A stretch of DNA of 64,000 nucleotides from Rhodococcus sp. Z13 (GTDB taxonomy: Bacteria; Actinomycetota; Actinomycetes; Mycobacteriales; Mycobacteriaceae). Numbering within the stretch: the first letter of the stretch is position 1; each line of letters begins with the position of its first letter. Positions 50,188-59,346 of the stretch are shown here, in pieces. The position numbers and the translations under genes were made by a program. The stretch lies in the NCBI RefSeq assembly GCF_025837095.1, contig NZ_CP107551.1, positions 868,001 to 932,000 of the forward strand, written 5' to 3'. The notes beneath the pieces are model-generated. The model had not been told where the DNA came from. It saw only the letters and a program-made list of their open reading frames with translations, and ran no database searches.

Positions 50188-51102
50188 ATGAGTGAACCCA
50201 CCCCGGTCGTCGTGGCCGTCGACGGGTCCGAAGCGTCCACCACAGCGGTGATCTGGGCGGCCCGCGCCGCCGCACTGCGTGGCCGGCCGCTGCACATCGT
50301 CACCGTCGTCCACATCCCCGCCTTCTACTACTCCGAGCCCTACCTCGCGCAGAGCTTCCACGAGGAGATGAAGGCGACCGCCCGCGATCGGCTCGCCGGC
50401 GCCGCCGAACTCGCCCGGCAGGCCGTCGACGAGCAGAACGGGCACGGACCCGTCGAGATCGTCACCGAACAGCTCGAGGGCAAGGTCGCGCAGACCCTCG
50501 TCGCCCGCGCCGAGCACGCCGACCGCCTGGTGGTGGGCTCGCGGGGTCTCGGCGAGGTCAAGGGCCTGTTGGCCGGATCGGTCTCCACCGCCGTCGCGTC
50601 CCACTCCGCCGCACCCGTCGTCGTGGTGCGGGGACGGACCCTCGACGGTGCGCCCCCGGCGGAGGGACCCGTGGTGGTCGGTGTCGACGGCTCGGTCTCG
50701 TGCCGCGACGCCGTGGAGGTCGCCTTCGAGGAGGCGGCGGCCCGGAACACCACCCTCGTGGCGGTCAACGTGTGGAGCGACGTGAGCGTGCAGCCCTCGC
50801 TCGGGGCGGTGCCCGAGGATCCGCACTGGAGCCGGATCCAGACCGGCGAGGAGATCGTGCTCGCCGAGCGGCTGGCCGGCTACCAGGAACGGTATCCGGA
50901 CGTGGTGGTCGAGCGGGTCGTCGAACGCGACCGCCCGGTGCGGGTGCTCAGCGAACTCGCCGAGCGCGCGCAGCTTCTGGTCGTGGGCAGCCGCGGCCGG
51001 GGCGGTTTCAAGGGACTGCTGCTCGGTTCGACGAGCAACGCGCTGATCCAGACCGCGGACTGCCCGGTCGTGGTGGTGCGATCGAAGGAGACGGAGGACT
51101 GA
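50188..51102 (+). CDS. Tandem-domain universal stress protein
   Basis: A 304-residue protein with two UspA domains and nucleotide-binding loops GSRGLGEVKGLLAGSVS and GSRGRGGFKGLLLGSTSNAL. It is a paralogue of the protein at 48143. The gene begins 25 bp after the LLM oxidoreductase, likely in one operon, and is followed by a very strong palindromic terminator. Confidence 0.9.
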   Translation: MSEPTPVVVAVDGSEASTTAVIWAARAAALRGRPLHIVTVVHIPAFYYSEPYLAQSFHEEMKATARDRLAGAAELARQAVDEQNGHGPVEIVTEQLEGKVAQTLVARAEHADRLVVGSRGLGEVKGLLAGSVSTAVASHSAAPVVVVRGRTLDGAPPAEGPVVVGVDGSVSCRDAVEVAFEEAAARNTTLVAVNVWSDVSVQPSLGAVPEDPHWSRIQTGEEIVLAERLAGYQERYPDVVVERVVERDRPVRVLSELAERAQLLVVGSRGRGGFKGLLLGSTSNALIQTADCPVVVVRSKETED

Positions 51103-51130
51103 CGCACCGATCCGGTGCGAGTGGACCGAC

Positions 51131-51174
51131 ATACCGGCCCGGTGCGGATCGATCGATCCGCACCGGGCCGGTAT
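51131..51174. terminator. 44-bp perfect palindrome, bidirectional terminator
   Basis: ATACCGGCCCGGTGCGGATC continues into its exact complement with no spacer, between the convergent universal stress protein gene and the gene ending at 51185. Confidence 0.75.
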
Positions 51175-51184
51175 CGACGGGGCG

Positions 51185-51448
51185 TCAGCCGAATTCGTCG
51201 ACGCCCCGCGCGTGCAGTTCCGCCCACCGGTCGGCGGGATGCACACCTCGCCGGATCGCGTCGTTCTCGACGAGGACACCCACCATCTGCGACAGCAGGA
51301 AGGCGATGTCCTCCAGGTGCCCGAACTCGTACCGGGTGGACAGCCAGCCGGAGATGTTGCCGGACTTGGCCGCTCGGGCCAGGTCCAGAGCGACGGGGAA
51401 CAGCTCCCGGGCCGGGTCGTCGACGTGGTTCTCGGTGGGTGCGCTCAC
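51185..51448 (-). CDS. Small conserved protein, unknown
   Basis: An 87-residue soluble, largely helical protein with no motif I recognise. GTG 51448 has an AGGAGG site just upstream. It lies immediately after the nitroreductase gene on the same strand, about 80 bp away, and may belong to the hypoxia-associated operon. Confidence 0.6.
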   Translation of the reverse strand: MSAPTENHVDDPARELFPVALDLARAAKSGNISGWLSTRYEFGHLEDIAFLLSQMVGVLVENDAIRRGVHPADRWAELHARGVDEFG

Positions 51449-51528
51449 CGCACCTCCTCTCGTGTGTCGCTGGTGGACGGGTGTTTCCGGTGGGGCGGTG
51501 TCTCCGGTGGACGGAGCCGGACCCGTGC

Positions 51529-52452
51529 TCAGAAACCCACGCGCAGGATCAACTGCGGCAGATCCGGCAGGTCGAGCATCTCGGCGAGCCGCACCGCGGA
51601 GTCCTCGACCCGCAGCGGATGGGTCACCACCGACGCCGACAGCCGGGCGTCGACCGCCGCGAGCCAGGCACGCTGGGTGGCGACCCCGACCCGCAGCAGT
51701 TCCTCGGTGGATGCCGACGGTGCGGAGAACAGAAACACCGCCTCGCGGGCGATCGCCGCGGCCAGCGCCCCGGTGTCGAGCGATCCGGTGGTGACCATAG
51801 CCCTCCCGGCCGCGCCCCGGTCGTCGAGGGCGGCGTCCCAGTCGGTGACGACCTCGTTGTTGCCGAACGGCTGCCAGTGCGAGGTCCACGAGAACATCTC
51901 GCGCTGGTAGTGCGGATTGCGCCGCTTCGCCTCCGTTGCGTACGCGAGCACGTCGGCCAGGGCGGCGGCCTCGTCGACGGCCAGCAGCCGCACGCCCACC
52001 CCCTCGACCTCGCAGGCCGCGGACTGGATGTCGGCGAGCATCTCGGCGGGAACGGGGATGTCGGCGAACGACTCCCGATGACTGCGCCGGTGCGAGATCG
52101 CCGCGTACAGACGCAGGTCGCGGCTCGCCGGGGTGGCCGCCCCGAGCGTCTCCACCCGGGCGACCAGCTCGGGACGGTTGGGGTCGGGCAGCAGGTGGGT
52201 GCGGGTCCGGTTACCCAGCACCCGGATCGCCAGTTCGAGATTGGCCAGGGCGCATCCACAGGAGATCAACCGGTCGGGCCGCAGCGGGTCCGGGCCCGGC
52301 TCCGCGAAGTCGAGGCGTTCCTCGAGCTCGGCCGAGTGGGCGGGCAGCCGCAGGTTCCACGGCTGTGTGTCGTGGACGGACGGCGCCTCGACGATCGCCC
52401 GCGCGATGATCTCGGTGTCACCGATGGACCAGGTTCCGGCATCGACGGTCAC
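51529..52452 (-). CDS. Acg-family nitroreductase-fold FMN protein
   Basis: A 307-residue protein of the Acg group (nitroreductase fold with a rearranged FMN site), known in mycobacteria as DosR-regulated proteins. Visible features are the N-terminal APSVHDTQPWNLRL substrate/FMN segment, SHRRSHRESFAD and the C-terminal region ending LPQLILRVGF. GTG 52452 follows AGGAGG. It is divergent from devR, 183 bp away, so DevR may control it. Activity of Acg proteins is uncertain; FMN storage has been proposed. Confidence 0.85.
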   Translation of the reverse strand: MTVDAGTWSIGDTEIIARAIVEAPSVHDTQPWNLRLPAHSAELEERLDFAEPGPDPLRPDRLISCGCALANLELAIRVLGNRTRTHLLPDPNRPELVARVETLGAATPASRDLRLYAAISHRRSHRESFADIPVPAEMLADIQSAACEVEGVGVRLLAVDEAAALADVLAYATEAKRRNPHYQREMFSWTSHWQPFGNNEVVTDWDAALDDRGAAGRAMVTTGSLDTGALAAAIAREAVFLFSAPSASTEELLRVGVATQRAWLAAVDARLSASVVTHPLRVEDSAVRLAEMLDLPDLPQLILRVGF

Positions 52453-52635
52453 GGCATCCTCCTCGTCTGATCGGTCACCACACATGTCGGGCATGGTTGG
52501 ATCAGCCTCCCTCGAACGGCGCCTGCGAGGGAGAGGGAGAAGGTCCCGATCTGCGTGTCGAACGGCCCCGAAGACGCGGGCCACCGGGTACACCTGGGAC
52601 AATCGGGGGACGGACTGCCAACGAAAGGTTCTGAG

Positions 52636-53283
52636 ATGCCCCGCGTGTTTCTCGTCGACGATCACGAAATCGTCCGGCGCGGCCTGGTGGATCTGCTGAG
52701 CAGTGTTCCCGACTTCACCGTGGTCGGGGAGGCCGCGTCGGTGGGCGAGGCGCTGGCCCGCATCCCCGACAGCGGCGCCGACGTCGTCGTGCTCGACGTG
52801 CGCCTGCCCGACGGCAACGGGGTGGAACTGTGCCGCGAGTTGCGGGCCCGCCTGCCGGAACTGCGGGCGCTGATGCTCACCTCCTACGCCGACGACGAGG
52901 CGCTGTTCGACGCGATCATGGCCGGCGCCTCCGGCTTCGTCCTCAAGCAGATCCTCGGCACCGACCTCGTCGCCGCGATCCGCACCGTCGGCGAGGGTGG
53001 ATCGCTGCTCGACAGCCGCGCCACCGCGGCGCTCATGGAACGTATCCGGGCCTCGCGCACCGCCGACCCGCTCGCCGAGCTCTCCGAACAGGAACGCGCC
53101 GTCTTCGAACTCATCGGTGAGGGCCTGACCAACCGCGAGATCGCCGAGCGCCTGTTCCTCGCCGAGAAGACCGTGAAGAACTACGTCTCACGCCTGCTCG
53201 CGAAGCTCGGCATGCAGCGCCGCACCCAGGCCGCGGTGCTCGCGACGGAACTGCGCAAGGAGCGCGGGCAGAGCCCGTCCTGA
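52636..53283 (+). CDS. devR: DevR/DosR-type response regulator
   Basis: A 215-residue NarL-family regulator close in length and sequence to mycobacterial DevR/DosR: receiver with Asp8/Asp9 and phospho-acceptor Asp54 ([11 protein letters not shown]), and a LuxR HTH ([20 protein letters not shown] to [16 protein letters not shown]). Its cognate sensor is at 53312 on the opposite strand, convergent rather than co-transcribed as in Mycobacterium tuberculosis. It would switch on the hypoxia/NO dormancy response, which here includes Usp and Acg genes. Confidence 0.9.
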   Translation: MPRVFLVDDHEIVRRGLVDLLSSVPDFTVVGEAASVGEALARIPDSGADVVVLDVRLPDGNGVELCRELRARLPELRALMLTSYADDEALFDAIMAGASGFVLKQILGTDLVAAIRTVGEGGSLLDSRATAALMERIRASRTADPLAELSEQERAVFELIGEGLTNREIAERLFLAEKTVKNYVSRLLAKLGMQRRTQAAVLATELRKERGQSPS

Positions 53284-53285
53284 CG

Positions 53286-53313
53286 GAGCCGGGCCGGGTC
53301 CGGTGCCCGGCTC
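53286..53313. terminator. Hairpin between devR and devS
   Basis: GAGCCGGGC/GCCCGGCTC forms a 9-bp stem with a ten-base loop at the convergent ends of the two genes. Confidence 0.55.
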
Positions 53314-54970
53314 AGATCGGCACCCGCCACACGATGCGGGTGCCGCACCCGTCGCCGGGACCGATCTCGAACGTTCCGCCGCACTGCTGTGCGCGTCGTT
53401 CGAGATTGTTCAGGCCGCTGCGCCGCGGTGTGTCGGGAATGCCCTTCCCGTCGTCGACGATCTCGATCCGGAAGTCGTCCTGCACCGACACCGCGACGAT
53501 GATGTTGTCGGACTGCGAGTGCCGTAGCGCGTTGCTCAGCCCTTCGCGCAGCACGGCTTCCGCGTGCGGGTGGATGCGGGACGGCACCATCGTGTCGATC
53601 GGGCCGGCGAACTGGACGTTCGGTGCGACCGCCGAGTGTACGCTCAGGTCGCCGACGACGTCGAGCAGGCGTCGCCGCAGACTGCTCGAGGCGGCGGCGC
53701 CGGTGGTGTGCAGATCGAAGATGGTTGTGCGGATCTCGCGCACCGTGCGGTCGAGCTGCTCGATCGCGTGCCGCACCAGCTCGACGCGCCGCTCCTCGCT
53801 CACCCCGTCGGCCGTGCAGCTCTGCAGGCTCATGCCGGTGGCGAACAGGCGCTGGATGACGTTGTCGTGCAGGTCCTGTGCGATCCGGTCGCGGTCGGCG
53901 AGCACGTCGAGCAGACGCTTCTTGCGTTGCTGCTCGGCGAATTCGAGTGCCACCGCCGCGAGGTTCGCCATCGACTCGAAGCGGGCCACGCCCTCCTCGT
54001 CCCAGGGTTCGGAGCCGCCCTCGCGGGTCGCGATGAGCACGCCCGTGACCGTCGAGGTGGCGGACAGGGACAGCACCACCGCGTGGCCCTCGTCGCCGTT
54101 GCCGACGGGCGGCAGCCCCTCGAGACTGTCGAGGTGCACCACCTGACGCCCTCTGAGTGCTTGCAGCACAGGGGATCCGGTGAGGTCGATGCGGACGTCC
54201 TCGCCGTACGGCGTCCCGGGGGAGGCGGCGCGCAGGGTGCCGTGGGTGCCGTCGACGAGCACGATGTACACCCCGGTGCAGCGGGCGAGTTCGCGGACCT
54301 GGCCGACGAGCATGGACAGCGTCTCGTCCACCGAGCCGCCCATCAGCAACCGGGAGTTGATGGATGCCATTGCGGTGAGCCATCGTTCGCGGGTCAGTGA
54401 TCCCTCGAACAGTCGCGCGTTCTCGACGGCCACACCCGCGGACATGGCGAGGACCTTGAGGATCACCTCGTCCTCTTCGGTGAACTCCGGAGCGCCCAGC
54501 TTCTCGGTGAGGTAGATGCTCCCGAACACCTTGCCGCGCACCATGATCGGAGTTCCGAGGAAGCTCTTCATCGGCGGATGGTTCGACGGGAACCCGATGG
54601 AGGCGGGATGCTTCGACAGGTCGGCGAGCCGGACCGGCCGCGGATCGTTGATGAGCAGGCCCAGGATGCCGCGGCCCTCGGGCAGGTGCCCCATCGTCTC
54701 GCGCTGCTTCGGGTTGATCCCGACGTACACGAATTCCGACAGCCCGCCGTCGGCGGCGCGCACACCGAGGGCGCCGTACCGGGCATCGAGCAGGGCCGTC
54801 GCAGCGGAGACGATGCGCTGGAGCATCGAGTCGAGTTCGAGACCCGACCCCACGACCAGCACGGCCTCGAGCAGACCCCGCAGCGTGGTGGGGGCGTCGA
54901 CCGAGTCGTCCAGGCGGTCGCGCAGCTCGGCGAGCAGGGTGTCGATGGCGACGTCGGGGGTCTCGCTCAT
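53312..54970 (-). CDS. devS: DevS/DosS-type haem sensor kinase
   Basis: A 552-residue kinase: two GAF domains (about 40-185 and 205-345), a HisKA_3 segment with the phospho-acceptor His in RDRIAQDLHDNVIQRLFATG, and a HATPase with EGLSNALRHS and DDGKGIPD. The first GAF has the FPSNHPPMKSFLG region that contains the haem-ligand His in mycobacterial DevS/DosT. It should sense O2/NO/redox and phosphorylate DevR. Its ATG overlaps the stop of an upstream hydrolase gene (ATGA). Confidence 0.92.
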   Translation of the reverse strand: MSETPDVAIDTLLAELRDRLDDSVDAPTTLRGLLEAVLVVGSGLELDSMLQRIVSAATALLDARYGALGVRAADGGLSEFVYVGINPKQRETMGHLPEGRGILGLLINDPRPVRLADLSKHPASIGFPSNHPPMKSFLGTPIMVRGKVFGSIYLTEKLGAPEFTEEDEVILKVLAMSAGVAVENARLFEGSLTRERWLTAMASINSRLLMGGSVDETLSMLVGQVRELARCTGVYIVLVDGTHGTLRAASPGTPYGEDVRIDLTGSPVLQALRGRQVVHLDSLEGLPPVGNGDEGHAVVLSLSATSTVTGVLIATREGGSEPWDEEGVARFESMANLAAVALEFAEQQRKKRLLDVLADRDRIAQDLHDNVIQRLFATGMSLQSCTADGVSEERRVELVRHAIEQLDRTVREIRTTIFDLHTTGAAASSSLRRRLLDVVGDLSVHSAVAPNVQFAGPIDTMVPSRIHPHAEAVLREGLSNALRHSQSDNIIVAVSVQDDFRIEIVDDGKGIPDTPRRSGLNNLERRAQQCGGTFEIGPGDGCGTRIVWRVPI

Positions 54971-55611
54971 GACTTCACCGCCAGCAGGTGGAGAGCGGCG
55001 GGCACGGCGGACTCCGACGGATCCGACTTGGCGCGGCTCAGATCGTGGGCGGCGCCGGTGACCTCGACGAAGGTCGTGGCGCCGGACACGAGCGTGAGTG
55101 CCTGCCGCATCTCGTCCGGGCTGCCGAAGGGATCGCGGTCGCCGTGCACGAACACCGTCGGCACCGTGATCTCCGGCAGGTGCTCGGTGCGGGCCCTCTC
55201 CGGCTTCCCCGGCGGGTGCAGGGGATAGGAGAGCAGGACGAGGGCGTCGGCGATGTCCGGTTCGTCGGCCGCGAGCATCGACGTCTGCCGGCCACCGTAG
55301 GAGACGCCGCCGAGCAGCAGGGGCCCGGACACGCGTTCACGGAGCTCCGCGGCCGCGGCGGCCACACCCTCGCGGTCCTCCGCGGCGCGGGACGGCTGTG
55401 GTGGTCCCTTGGGCTTGCGCCGGCGGAACGGCAGGTCGTAGCGCAGGGCGAGGAAGCCGGCGTCGGCGAACCGGGAGCACATCAGCTGCAGGATCCGGGC
55501 GTCGCAGTTGCCCCCGGCGCCGTGCGTCAGTGCGACGGCACCCCGCGGGCTGTCCTCGGGAAGATGCAGGTGACCGGCCACGATGCCGGTGTCCAGCGGT
55601 TCGACACTCAC
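54967..55611 (-). CDS. Alpha/beta hydrolase (dienelactone-hydrolase/KANL3-like)
   Basis: A 214-residue alpha/beta hydrolase with the oxyanion region LTHGAGGNCDA, nucleophile elbow GGVSYGGRQ, an Asp in VFVHGDRDPFG and a His in GAAHDLSR. The size and motif set fit small Tex30/KANL3-like hydrolases. GTG 55611 avoids overlap with the upstream gene; no strong ribosome site is visible, so the start is uncertain. It is translationally coupled to devS. Confidence 0.78.
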   Translation of the reverse strand: MSVEPLDTGIVAGHLHLPEDSPRGAVALTHGAGGNCDARILQLMCSRFADAGFLALRYDLPFRRRKPKGPPQPSRAAEDREGVAAAAAELRERVSGPLLLGGVSYGGRQTSMLAADEPDIADALVLLSYPLHPPGKPERARTEHLPEITVPTVFVHGDRDPFGSPDEMRQALTLVSGATTFVEVTGAAHDLSRAKSDPSESAVPAALHLLAVKS

Positions 55612-55654
55612 ACCGATACGGTAACCGTCGCGTCGTCGGCGGTCGTCCGCCCCT

Positions 55655-56179
55655 CTACCCGCTTCCACGGGGTAGGGGACCGACATCGGAGTGGCGGCCC
55701 GGCACGCGTTCGGCGTGGCGCCCTCCCGGGCCGAGGCCCCGGCGAGCCGCGAGCGCGTCGGCGACGGCACCGGTGACGAAGCCGTAGACGCTCTTGTGGA
55801 GGACGTCGATCGCCAGTTCCGAGCGGGGCCACGTCTGCGGCGGGGCTCCCACGCCGGTCGCGTTCTCGAGGATCTGGTCGTTGGTGAGGCGGACGACGGT
55901 GAACTTCGACGATGCGAGCGGTCCCCGCAGACCGACCTCGGCCATGACCGAACGCAGGACGCCGAGGGCGATGCCCTGTCCGAAGTGCATCGTCCAGTTC
56001 AGGGTGGTCGAGTGTTGCCCGGCCGATTCGGACGCGCCCGTCAGCCGTGCGAGTACGCGGCCCGGCACATGGGAGTTCGGTCGCCCGGTGACAGCCTGCT
56101 CGATCTTCTCCCCGACCGTCATGGCGGCGACACCGGCCGCACCGGCGATCAGGCCCTCCCACAGTGCGTTTCTCAGCAT
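55655..56179 (-). CDS. Membrane protein, unknown (DUF1440-like)
   Basis: A 174-residue protein with a hydrophobic N-terminal segment (WEGLIAGAAGVAAMTVGEKIEQ) and further membrane-inclined stretches (GQGIALGVLRSVMAEVGL, VYGFVTGAVADAL), ending in a hydrophilic Gly/Arg-rich tail. The layout suggests the DUF1440/YagU-like group, at low certainty. It precedes the hydrolase-devS pair on the same strand. Confidence 0.6.
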   Translation of the reverse strand: MLRNALWEGLIAGAAGVAAMTVGEKIEQAVTGRPNSHVPGRVLARLTGASESAGQHSTTLNWTMHFGQGIALGVLRSVMAEVGLRGPLASSKFTVVRLTNDQILENATGVGAPPQTWPRSELAIDVLHKSVYGFVTGAVADALAARRGLGPGGRHAERVPGRHSDVGPLPRGSG

Positions 56180-56260
56180 GGTTGCTCGGGTACCCGCCGC
56201 ACGACCGGAACAACCCGTATTCCCAGGGCGGAGTCCTTCGGACGGCACGGTGAGGGAACG

Positions 56261-56755
56261 ATGACCGGAGCGACACGACCCGGAGACACACGCGGTGGAA
56301 TCTCGGTGCGGCACTCCGCGATCAGTGGTGCCCTCCTCGGTGTGGCGTTCGTGGCCGCGATCGACGAGATCGTCTTCCACCAGATCCTCGGTTGGCACCA
56401 TTTCTACGACCGCTCCACACCCGCGGTCGGACTCGCGTCCGACGGTCTGCTGCACACGGCCGAGTTGCTCGTGCTCGTAGCGGGATTCGCGTTGCTCGCG
56501 GACGTGCACCGCAGACACGCCCTGGCGGTACGGCACCTCTGGGCAGCGCTGCTCATGGGCGCGGGCGCGTTCCAGTTGTTCGACGGGCTGGTGAACCACA
56601 AGGTGTTCCGCGTCCATCGGATCCGGTACGACGTCGACGTCCTGCCCTACGACCTGGCATGGCTCGGGGCGGCGGCCGTCCTCCTGATCGCCGGTGCCGT
56701 CCTGTGGTGGTCGGCGCGGCGGAGCGCCCGGACCACCGAGCTTCCGGGCGGATAG
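56261..56755 (+). CDS. DUF2243 family membrane protein
   Basis: A 164-residue protein with four membrane helices and the diagnostic DUF2243 pattern: GALLGVAFVAAIDEIVFHQILGWHHFYD near the N-terminus and FDGLVNHKVFRVHRIRYDV in the middle, with several conserved His that could bind a metal. ATG 56261 has GAGGGAACG upstream. A CtaG-like gene follows after seven bases; the two families are frequently neighbours, which points to a copper or respiratory-complex role. Confidence 0.88.
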   Translation: MTGATRPGDTRGGISVRHSAISGALLGVAFVAAIDEIVFHQILGWHHFYDRSTPAVGLASDGLLHTAELLVLVAGFALLADVHRRHALAVRHLWAALLMGAGAFQLFDGLVNHKVFRVHRIRYDVDVLPYDLAWLGAAAVLLIAGAVLWWSARRSARTTELPGG

Positions 56756-56762
56756 GAGCACG

Positions 56763-57611
56763 GTGCACGAGCATGCGATGCACACGGGACCGGGCACACT
56801 CGCCCTCGTCGTGCCGATCGCGGCGGCGGTGGGGGCCGCGCTGTACATCGGAGCGGCCGTGCGGCTCCGGCGCCGCGGCGACGCGTGGCCGTGGTGGCGT
56901 GACGCGAGTGTCACCGCAGGTGCCGGTGCCGTCGCGGCCGCAGCGGTGCTGCCTCTCGTCACCGCGACGGTGTCGCCACTGCCCGGTGGTCCGTTCACCG
57001 CCCACATGACCGGACATCTGCTCGTCGGCATGGTCGGGCCCCTGCTTGTCGTGCTGGGCCGCCCGGTGACACTGCTGCTGAGGACCGTGCCGGTGGGGCA
57101 CGCCCGCACCGGTCTGCTCAGGGTGCTGCACTCGCGACCGGCCGCTCTGCTGACGGGGCCGGCGGTCGCGGCCGTGCTGGACATGGGTGGGCTGTGGGTG
57201 CTCTACCGGACGCCGTTGTTCGCGGCGATGCACGACGACGTGCTCGTCGCGACGGTCGTCCACCTGCACGTCTTCGCCGCGGGGATGCTCTTCACCGTCG
57301 CGATCTGCCACCTCGATCCGCTTCGCCGCAGGTACGGTCTCGTCCATCCGGCGGTGGTGCTGCTCCTGGCCGGCGCGGCCCATTCGGTGCTGGCGAAGTC
57401 GCTGTATGCGCAGGCGCCTCCCGGCACGACGTTCGACGCGTCCGACCTCGAGGCCGGTGCCCAGCTGATGTACTACGGCGGAGACGCGGTCGGGCTCGCC
57501 CTGGCCGTCGTGCTCGCGGTCCGCTGGTACGGCGAGGCGGGGCGGGTCCGTGAGCGTCACTTCAGAAGCCGGGACATCCGCCTGTCGGCGAGGACCTTCC
57601 CTCCGGTCTGA
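56763..57611 (+). CDS. CtaG-like cytochrome c oxidase assembly protein
   Basis: A 282-residue protein with seven or so membrane helices of the caa3-type CtaG family: HMTGHLLVGMVGPLLVVLG, HDDVLVATVVHLHVFAAGML with His residues in membrane, and a late MYYGGDAVGLALAVVLA segment. It is probably involved in copper delivery to or assembly of a terminal oxidase. GTG 56763 follows GGAG. The 3' end overlaps the convergent glycosylase gene by 55 bp. Confidence 0.85.
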   Translation: MHEHAMHTGPGTLALVVPIAAAVGAALYIGAAVRLRRRGDAWPWWRDASVTAGAGAVAAAAVLPLVTATVSPLPGGPFTAHMTGHLLVGMVGPLLVVLGRPVTLLLRTVPVGHARTGLLRVLHSRPAALLTGPAVAAVLDMGGLWVLYRTPLFAAMHDDVLVATVVHLHVFAAGMLFTVAICHLDPLRRRYGLVHPAVVLLLAGAAHSVLAKSLYAQAPPGTTFDASDLEAGAQLMYYGGDAVGLALAVVLAVRWYGEAGRVRERHFRSRDIRLSARTFPPV

Positions 57612-58423
57612 CAGGTGGGGCAGTACTGGAACGACCGGTCGCTGTAGGAGACCTCGCGGACGGTGTCCCCACAGACCGGGCACGGCAGCCCGGTGCGCCC
57701 GTGCACGCGCAGACCCGACCGCTTCTCGCCCTTCAGTCGCGCCGCGTCCTGCCCGACCGAGCGGGTGACGGCATCGGTGAGCACCGACCGCATCGCGCCG
57801 AACAGGGCGGTCACCTCGTCCTCGTCCAGGCGGCCGGCGGTCGCGAACGGCGACAGCTGCGCGACGTGCAGGATCTCGTCCGAATAGGCGTTGCCGATGC
57901 CGGCCAGGACCTGCTGGTCGGTGAGCAGGGTCTTCAGCCGCGACGAGGTACCGGACAGCAGCGCCGCGAACTCGTCGCGCGTGAGGGCGAGCGCATCGGG
58001 CCCGAGCCGGGCGAGGCCGGGCACCTGCCGCGGATCGTCGACGACCCACACCGCGAGCCGCTTCCTCGTACCGGCCTCGGTGAGGTCGAAGGCCGGGGTC
58101 GTCGCATCGGGGGCGAACAGGTGCACCCGCAGCGCCAGCGGACCGCGGCCCAGTTTCGGGGGTGCCGGCGACGGCTCGTCGAGCCAGCGCAGCCAGCCCG
58201 CGCGCGACAGATGGGTGACCAGGTGCAGTCCCGACGCCTCGATCGCGAGGAACTTGCCGAAGCGCTCCGCTCCGGTGACGTCGCGTCCCTGCAGAGCCGT
58301 GATCGGCGGGTCGGCGGTCTGCAGCACGCTCAGGGCCGCGACGTCGATGCGGCCGATCACGCTGCCGACCGCGTGCTCGCGCAGGAACACCGCGAGTGCT
58401 TCCACCTCGGGGAGCTCGGGCAT
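57557..58423 (-). CDS. Fpg/Nei-family DNA glycosylase
   Basis: A 288-residue base-excision repair enzyme. It begins MPELPEVEAL with catalytic Pro2 and Glu3, has the helix-two-turn-helix region (LLTDQQVLAGIGNAYSDEIL) and ends with a zinc finger having CPVC and CPTC pairs. ATG 58423 matches the mature catalytic N-terminus; longer in-frame readings through the 24-bp repeats are not used. Fpg versus Nei specificity is not decided from sequence. Confidence 0.92.
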   Translation of the reverse strand: MPELPEVEALAVFLREHAVGSVIGRIDVAALSVLQTADPPITALQGRDVTGAERFGKFLAIEASGLHLVTHLSRAGWLRWLDEPSPAPPKLGRGPLALRVHLFAPDATTPAFDLTEAGTRKRLAVWVVDDPRQVPGLARLGPDALALTRDEFAALLSGTSSRLKTLLTDQQVLAGIGNAYSDEILHVAQLSPFATAGRLDEDEVTALFGAMRSVLTDAVTRSVGQDAARLKGEKRSGLRVHGRTGLPCPVCGDTVREVSYSDRSFQYCPTCQTGGKVLADRRMSRLLK

Positions 58424-58431
58424 GGGGACAA

Positions 58432-58503
58432 GGCTACGGTCGCCGGGCGACACAGGGCTACGGTCGCCGGGCGACACCGGGCTACGGTCGCCGGGTGACT
58501 CGC
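58432..58503. repeat. Three 24-bp tandem repeats between fpg-like gene and thyA
   Basis: Copies begin at 58432, 58456 and 58480 and share GGCTACGGTCGCCGGG. They lie in the short divergent promoter region and may vary in number between strains. Confidence 0.85.
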
Positions 58504-58545
58504 GGGTGGCGCCGGACACCCTCGTGCCCCCGATAGACTGCGCTC

Positions 58546-59346
58546 GTGACTGTGTCGACGCCCTACGAAGACCTCCTGCGCCTGATCCTCGAGACCGGAG
58601 CGGAGAAGGCCGACCGCACCGGGACGGGCACGCGGAGCCTGTTCGGCCACCAGATGCGCTTCGACCTGTCCGAGGGCTTCCCGCTGATCACCACCAAGAA
58701 GGTGCACCTGAAGTCCATCGTCTACGAGCTGCTGTGGTTCCTGCGCGGCGACTCCAACGTCAAGTGGCTGCAGGACCACGGCGTGACCATCTGGGACGAG
58801 TGGGCCGGACCGGACGGCGACCTCGGGCCCGTCTACGGCGTGCAGTGGCGCTCGTGGCCGACCCCCGACGGGCAGCACATCGACCAGATCGGCCAGGTGA
58901 TCGAGACCCTGCGCACCGACCCCGACTCGCGGCGCATCCTCGTGTCGGCGTGGAACGTCGCCGAGCTCGACCGGATGGCGCTCATGCCGTGCCACGCCTT
59001 CTTCCAGTTCTACGTGGCCGACGGCAGGCTCAGCTGCCAGCTCTACCAGCGCAGCGCCGACATGTTCCTCGGCGTGCCGTTCAACATCGCCAGCTACGCG
59101 CTGCTCACCCACATGGTTGCCCAGCAGACCGGTCTCGCGCCCGGCGAGTTCATCTGGACCGGCGGTGACTGCCACATCTACTCGAACCACATCGAGCAGG
59201 TCACCGAGCAGCTCACCCGCGAGCCCTATCCCTACCCGACGCTGAAGCTGCACCCGCGCGACTCGATCTTCGACTATCGCTACGAGGACGTCGAGGTGGT
59301 CGGCTACCGGCATCACCCGGCGATCAAGGCGCCGGTGGCCGTCTGA
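58546..59346 (+). CDS. thyA: Thymidylate synthase
   Basis: A 266-residue ThyA with the catalytic Cys149 in [12 protein letters not shown], the [10 protein letters not shown] segment and the C-terminal IKAPVAV. It converts dUMP to dTMP with methylene-THF. GTG 58546 is the start. The stop codon shares its last base with the ATG of the dihydrofolate reductase gene, the classic thyA-folA operon. Confidence 0.98.
   Translation: MTVSTPYEDLLRLILETGAEKADRTGTGTRSLFGHQMRFDLSEGFPLITTKKVHLKSIVYELLWFLRGDSNVKWLQDHGVTIWDEWAGPDGDLGPVYGVQWRSWPTPDGQHIDQIGQVIETLRTDPDSRRILVSAWNVAELDRMALMPCHAFFQFYVADGRLSCQLYQRSADMFLGVPFNIASYALLTHMVAQQTGLAPGEFIWTGGDCHIYSNHIEQVTEQLTREPYPYPTLKLHPRDSIFDYRYEDVEVVGYRHHPAIKAPVAV

Noticed and set aside
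52561-52635. GGGAC repeats upstream of devR as a DevR box
   Set aside because: Two GGGAC units occur in direct rather than inverted orientation and the WW core does not match.
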